Positions 31,547 through 35,182 of a stretch of 35,182 bases of DNA are shown here, piece by piece. Numbering within the stretch: the stretch's first letter is position 1; each line of letters starts with the position of its first letter. The notes below the pieces were generated by a model. That model was given only the letters and a program-made list of their open reading frames with translations. It had not been told where the DNA came from and did not search any database. This DNA comes from an uncultured Lachnospiraceae bacterium (GTDB taxonomy: Bacteria > Bacillota > Clostridia > Lachnospirales > Lachnospiraceae): the NCBI GenBank assembly GCA_947591155.1, contig CANQDA010000036.1, forward strand, positions 1-35,182, given 5' to 3'. The translations under genes and the position numbers were made by a program.

Positions 31547-33133
31547 ATGTCAGGCAGGTTAAAAAGAATGATGCAGGTATTGCTTATTATAATGACCGCT
31601 GCCATGATGACATCTGGGACAGTAAAGGCTGAGAATGCATCGATCAGTAAAAAAACGGTCAGTATGGAAGTGGGCAGCAAGGCGACACTGACTATAAAGA
31701 ACGTTGGGAAATCAACAGTAAAATGGAGTACTTCAAACAAAAAGATCATTGCGCTAAAAAAAGGGAAGAAAAAGGTAACAATTACAGGGAAAAAATCCGG
31801 GAAATGCTATGTGATAGCTCAGGTGGGCAAGAAAAAATATAAATGCAAAGTGACGGTTGCATCGAAAAGACCGTTCATCAGTAAGACAAAGACAAGTGTG
31901 AAGATAGGAACGACCGTTACAATAAGAATGAAGAATGCGGGCAATCTGCCTGTAAAATGGAGCATTTCAAATAAAAGGATCGCTACTATAAAGGCTAATA
32001 AGACCAAGGTAACTATCAAAGGTAAGAAGACGGGGACCTGTATTGTTGCCGCAAAGGTAGGTAAGAGAACATATAAGTGTAAGGTAACGGTAAAAGCTGC
32101 AGTAAAAAGTGAAGAGCCGTACATAAGTAATAGTCGTCTTACGCTGTGGCTTGGCGAAAGTTCTACAATTTCAATCAAGAATGCAGGGGATCATTATGTT
32201 TCATGGAGTATATCCGATGAAGATGTGGCATTAATTTGGGTGAAGGGATCGAAGAGGACAAAAGCTGAACTGGTTGGAATAAGAACAGGTTCCTGTCAGG
32301 TAGTTGCAAAAGTAGGGAAGAAAAGAATTGTCTGCAATGTGACAGTCAAAAATAAATACACATATGATGTATCTGTTCTCAACCCGCAGTATAACATATA
32401 TGCGGGAGATAAATCTCTTGATGTGATCACGCAGCCGGGGTTGCTCACAGGCGATATGATCATCTATATAAAAACAGAAGATCCATCTCTAAACTCTGTT
32501 TCAGTAGCCGGGAAAGGGGACAGGGAATCAGCAGGTTACTGGAAAACCCGTCAATATGACGATGTGACTCCGGAAAAAGGTGGATGCAATAATCTGATGA
32601 AAGTGAAGGGAGGATATCTGGCGACATTTCGGCCGGGTAAGCCTGGTAATTACTATATCAATTTATTTTGCGATGTTATCCTTACGGACTGGGAGTATTA
32701 CGGGAAAGCTCTCGTCTGGACCAGTGAAAAGCCTGTTGAAATTAAAGATTTTTTGACAGCTGAAACTGAGTGGCTCAAATCCGTAATGTCCGGAGAAACA
32801 AACGGTACTATGTCAACAAAGCGAAAACTGGATGCGTTGGAGGTCTACGTAGAAAAGAACTTCAAATACCAAATGAATATTGATGGGGAGCGCCCTGTGT
32901 TTCCAACAACGGCCTTTGGAGCATATTTTGAGACCGGCAGAATCGATTGCGTAGTTGCAACTCGTATTATGTGCAGATTTGCAGATCTTTTAGGACTAAA
33001 GAGCGAGTCTACTTATGCAGGATTTCTTAACCATCACTATGCCACAATATGGATCGACGGGAAAAGTTATGTCTACGATCCGAATGTTCCTGCAAGCTCA
33101 GGGACAGTACCTCCGATATCGAAAATAATATGA
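31547..33133 (+). CDS. Secreted protein with three Ig-like (Big_2-type) repeats and a transglutaminase-like domain
   Basis: This 528-residue protein has a signal peptide (about 1-28). Three Ig-like repeats of about 80 residues follow (about 30-265), each with the V-x-W-S-x-S-x-x-x-I/V core and a G-x-C-x-V-x-A-K/Q-V-G-K-K ending. A beta-rich middle region spans about 270-410 and a C-terminal transglutaminase-like domain about 415-528. A Cys-His-Asp triad is plausible there: Cys in GRIDCVVATRIMC, His in NHHYATIWIDG and Asp in YVYDPNVP. It may be a cell-surface peptidase or a non-catalytic adhesin. No LPxTG anchor is visible. ATG 31547 is preferred, since GTGAGG (31535-31540) is its ribosome binding site; starting at GTG 31535 would consume it. 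Codon use is more A+T-rich than upstream genes. Confidence 0.82.
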   Translation: MSGRLKRMMQVLLIIMTAAMMTSGTVKAENASISKKTVSMEVGSKATLTIKNVGKSTVKWSTSNKKIIALKKGKKKVTITGKKSGKCYVIAQVGKKKYKCKVTVASKRPFISKTKTSVKIGTTVTIRMKNAGNLPVKWSISNKRIATIKANKTKVTIKGKKTGTCIVAAKVGKRTYKCKVTVKAAVKSEEPYISNSRLTLWLGESSTISIKNAGDHYVSWSISDEDVALIWVKGSKRTKAELVGIRTGSCQVVAKVGKKRIVCNVTVKNKYTYDVSVLNPQYNIYAGDKSLDVITQPGLLTGDMIIYIKTEDPSLNSVSVAGKGDRESAGYWKTRQYDDVTPEKGGCNNLMKVKGGYLATFRPGKPGNYYINLFCDVILTDWEYYGKALVWTSEKPVEIKDFLTAETEWLKSVMSGETNGTMSTKRKLDALEVYVEKNFKYQMNIDGERPVFPTTAFGAYFETGRIDCVVATRIMCRFADLLGLKSESTYAGFLNHHYATIWIDGKSYVYDPNVPASSGTVPPISKII

Positions 33134-33464
33134 CTCCGGGTATCAGGCACAGTATGTAATTTTATGAACTGACAGGAATGGTCTGGAACCAAGAAAAGAC
33201 TGATGAATAAAGGCATTTTAACAAATGATAAAGATACTTTTTATCTGCCAGGACAGGATATTGAAAAGTTTTGGAGAAGCCTGTAAAATCAACGATTTTA
33301 TGGCAGGATATGGTACTCACTACACCACTACTGCACCATTTTTGCAAGAGCCTTGAGATGACACTATTTACAGATAAATAAATCAGTTTGTGAGGGGCAA
33401 TTTTCTTTATGGAGAGAGTTGCGGTTTGCTTTAATTTAACAATTATTATTTTGACGTTCTTTAG
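33134..33464. other. 331-base A+T-rich gap with no gene found
   Basis: Only short frames without ribosome binding sites occur on both strands. No tRNA, terminator or recognisable remnant was identified here. Confidence 0.6.
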
Positions 33465-33493
33465 TTGATAAAAGCATATAGACAGATTATAAT
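33465..33493 (+). promoter_or_regulatory. Promoter of the 68-codon gene
   Basis: -35 TTGATA (33465-33470) and -10 TATAAT (33488-33493) are separated by 17 bases. A GGGAGGTGA ribosome binding site follows at 33516-33524. Confidence 0.75.
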
Positions 33494-33530
33494 AATATTA
33501 TATTTAGAATGCGTTGGGAGGTGACGTGAT

Positions 33531-33737
33531 ATAAGTAATCGAGAGCCATGGGATCCTAAAGATTATACATTGGTAGATCAGCTTAAAGATATGATTGATG
33601 GTTGGGATGTTTCAGCTGATGATACTAGCGTTATCAAAGAAAAAGATGATTACGGTAAAGCTTTTATTTCGTCTAGTAGCGAAAAAGGTCATGACCGTTA
33701 TGACAAGAAAGACGGAAAGTGGGAGAAAACCCATTAA
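33531..33737 (+). CDS. Small acidic/charged protein of 68 codons beginning at ATA
   Basis: I do not recognise this protein. The open frame has a consensus promoter, an excellent ribosome binding site (GGGAGGTGA, 33516-33524), six bases of spacer and then ATA in place of ATG. It reads SNREPWDPKDYTLVDQ at the start and ends DKKDGKWEKTH before TAA. The product would be soluble, rich in Asp and Lys, with a Trp/Asp-rich first half. The arrangement suggests a real gene either started at ATA (rare, inefficient) or silenced by an ATG-to-ATA change. A terminator follows. It is convergent with the AbiH gene; no functional link is established. Confidence 0.5.
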   Translation: MSNREPWDPKDYTLVDQLKDMIDGWDVSADDTSVIKEKDDYGKAFISSSSEKGHDRYDKKDGKWEKTH

Positions 33738-33812
33738 CCAAATTATTAATTAGATAGTTATTGAAGATTTTATTAGAAAGGAAATGGAGCATTTATCTAT
33801 TCAGATTAGATC

Positions 33813-33848
33813 ACACCCCGGTGTTTGGTAGCACTGGGGTTGTTTTTT
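33813..33848 (+). terminator. Rho-independent terminator after the 68-codon gene
   Basis: ACCCCGGTG pairs with CACTGGGGT around an eight-base loop and is followed by TGTTTTTT. Confidence 0.85.
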
Positions 33849-33933
33849 GATTATATTGTTTTATAACTACCTTGCGGATTCTGTGAAACCAGATTAAATA
33901 AGGCTACAATTATTATAATATAGATTTTGAAAT

Positions 33934-34905
33934 TTATAAATGAAAAAAGTCAAAAAAACTCAATCCCAATTTTTGCGCAAAATTTTGTGCATTACACAAA
34001 TCCACATCACTATAATAAGAAATATGCCATCGGCAAGTTGACACAACAAATTTTTTGACTTCAAGAAAATAGTCGAAGTCAATATTTGAAAGAGAATGAC
34101 CTATTACAATTATCTCTTTGATTTTTGTTAATGACTGAAAAAATAATTGATTGCATTTAATTATAGAAATCGTATCTTTATATGTTTTTCTAAAATAATC
34201 TTTGATAATTTCCCTTGCTTCTTGTAATCTAAAATCTTCATCTTCACTTTCCATATACATGCCATGTTCTTCTGCTGCATTAAAAGAGGGAAGCATTTTG
34301 CCTTGAAAGAGTGAAGTATCATGGTGCCCTAATATAAGTTTGTCTCCTCGCAATGCATTTCCGTGAATATATAAAATATTATTACTAGGAATTTTATAGA
34401 TATTCTCTAATGTATTTGTATAATTAAAATTTAAAAACAAATCGCTAGTATCGAATGAGTTTAACGGAAAAATAGGTAATATATTTGTATTCATATTTAT
34501 GGTTATAATCCATTGTCTAAAATAATATGGAATTTCTGAAGCAAAGGATAGATCTTGCTCTATCATATATTGAAAATCATGATTGGCACTATCACGCCAG
34601 TTGTCGTCCGCATAATCAAGAAAATAGCAAGAATTATCTTCTTGTATTTGTTCGTAATCTAAATACCCTAGTGCTTCTTCAAAAGAGCACCATAGATCCT
34701 GTTCTGGAATATATTTACTCATTGTTTCATAAAAACGTCGTTTTGCTTGATCTTGTGGTGCGATACTATCAAGTAAAGCATAGTTACCTATTATAAATTG
34801 TGGTTTTTGCGTAAGCGTAAGTAAATATTCCATAAAGTTTGAATATTTTGTAGGTAAGCCGTGAGCAATGTCAAATCCATTTCCGATAACAAATAACCTA
34901 TTCAC
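33934..34905 (-). CDS. abiH: AbiH-family phage abortive-infection protein
   Basis: This 323-residue protein matches the AbiH family, first described as a lactococcal abortive phage resistance protein. The N-terminus RLFVIGNGFDIAHGLPTKYSNF is the family signature, followed by LFLNFNYTNTLENIY, LYIHGNAL, KLILGHHD and EIIVIGHSLSNID, which resemble a nucleotide-binding/hydrolase-like core. The mechanism is not well known. The start is GTG at 34905 with GAGGGAGTG about 8 bases upstream on the minus strand. The gene is strikingly A+T-rich compared with the rest of the window, consistent with horizontal transfer. It stands alone, with no partner gene in view apart from the unrelated-looking small gene convergent with it. 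Confidence 0.85.
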   Translation of the reverse strand: MNRLFVIGNGFDIAHGLPTKYSNFMEYLLTLTQKPQFIIGNYALLDSIAPQDQAKRRFYETMSKYIPEQDLWCSFEEALGYLDYEQIQEDNSCYFLDYADDNWRDSANHDFQYMIEQDLSFASEIPYYFRQWIITINMNTNILPIFPLNSFDTSDLFLNFNYTNTLENIYKIPSNNILYIHGNALRGDKLILGHHDTSLFQGKMLPSFNAAEEHGMYMESEDEDFRLQEAREIIKDYFRKTYKDTISIIKCNQLFFQSLTKIKEIIVIGHSLSNIDFDYFLEVKKFVVSTCRWHISYYSDVDLCNAQNFAQKLGLSFFDFFHL

Positions 34906-34928
34906 TATAACTGCACTCCCTCTTATAT

Positions 34929-35132
34929 GAAAAGATTATATCATATAACCATGAATTAAAACAAGGAAAACATCCAAAAGAAGGCATAAATTTTAGCTCT
35001 CATATGATCGGTTTTTTAGGACAAAGACTTTGGTTTTATGGAAAGACGAAAGGATATACAGGCAAACTGAAGATACATACAGGCTGCATTGGTTGTGGTT
35101 TATGTTGGGGCTGTTGCAAAATAGATGAGTAA
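34929..35132 (+). pseudogene. Remnant of a flavodoxin/ferredoxin (EFR1-like) protein gene
   Basis: An open frame of about 67 codons, without a proper start, reads through FSSHMIGFLGQRLWFYGKT and a 4Fe-4S-like cysteine cluster GCIGCGLCWGCCK, then stops at 35130-35132. Such stretches are typical of the region just before and within the first ferredoxin motif of flavodoxin-ferredoxin (EFR1-type) proteins. The N-terminal flavodoxin part and the second cluster are absent. ATG 35004 could start a 42-residue peptide, but no ribosome binding site is seen. The gene was probably truncated when the AbiH gene arrived upstream. Confidence 0.6.
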
Positions 35133-35141
35133 TTCATCTAT

Positions 35142-35165
35142 GGAGCAATGGCTCCCTTTTTATTT
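35142..35165 (+). terminator. Terminator after the ferredoxin-like remnant
   Basis: GGAGC pairs with GCTCC around AATG and is followed by CTTTTTATTT. Confidence 0.65.
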
Positions 35166-35182
35166 CAAAAAATGGAAAACGG

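Noticed and set aside
33162..33347. 61-codon minus-strand frame in the A+T-rich gap
   Set aside because: No ribosome binding site, no similarity, and length expected by chance.

Overview
The window looks like chromosomal DNA of a GC-rich Clostridia member, most likely Lachnospiraceae-like. The reasons are strong AGGAGG-type ribosome binding sites, consensus sigma-A promoters (TTGACA/TATAAT types with 16-18 bp spacers), an anaerobic (early cobalt insertion) cobalamin pathway, ECF cobalt transport, a PAS-GGDEF-EAL protein and Ig-like-repeat secreted proteins. This taxonomic reading is inference from gene content. The last ~3.7 kb (from about 31.5 kb) is visibly richer in A+T than the rest and has an accessory character.

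Layout. 1-3.1 kb, minus strand: the first 13 codons of a MATE-type efflux gene, an uncharacterised two-TM membrane protein, and a PAS/degenerate-GGDEF/EAL protein. 3.28-6.37 kb: a promoter-led unit of deoC, an MntP-type manganese exporter gene and ptsI. 6.36-7.9 kb: an intact promoter followed by a decayed sugar-sensing locus, with a substrate-binding protein that has lost its middle and a histidine kinase with several frameshifts whose end is fused to a piece of another binding protein. 7.94-13.46 kb: an ECF cobalt transporter (cbiM, cbiQ, cbiO) followed by a UvrA-like ABC ATPase that lacks the UvrB-binding region. 13.6-24.5 kb: a cobalamin riboswitch with a terminator, then cbiD, cbiF, cbiG, cbiH, a cbiJ-cbiE-cbiT triple fusion, cbiA, cbiP and cbiC. 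24.6-30.8 kb: a second cobalamin riboswitch with its own terminator, then an exported CbiK-type chelatase, an exported protein with a duplicated beta-rich domain, a substrate-binding protein without a lipobox, a FecCD/BtuC-type permease and a BtuD-like ATPase with an extra C-terminal domain. 30.8-35.2 kb: a PIN/NYN-like putative nuclease, a secreted Ig-like/transglutaminase-like protein, a 68-codon gene with ATA where its start should be, an AbiH-type phage-defence gene and the remnant of a flavodoxin/ferredoxin-type gene.

How the genes work together. CbiMQO supplies cobalt. The cbiD-to-cbiC operon converts cobalt-factor intermediates to cobyric acid, and its riboswitch would shut it off when cobalamin is plentiful. 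The pathway is incomplete here: no cbiL, cbiB, cobU, cobS, cobT or cytoplasmic chelatase is seen. The second riboswitch unit looks like an import system for corrinoids or related tetrapyrroles, with a chelatase-family protein outside the cell. This is the most interesting candidate system in the window.

A second theme is that many enzymes in the 4.6-24.5 kb stretch (PtsI, the UvrA-like protein, CbiG, CbiA, CbiP, CbiC) carry extra charged, low-complexity, sometimes tandemly repeated segments at inter-domain or loop positions. This suggests lineage-specific expansion of short repeats.
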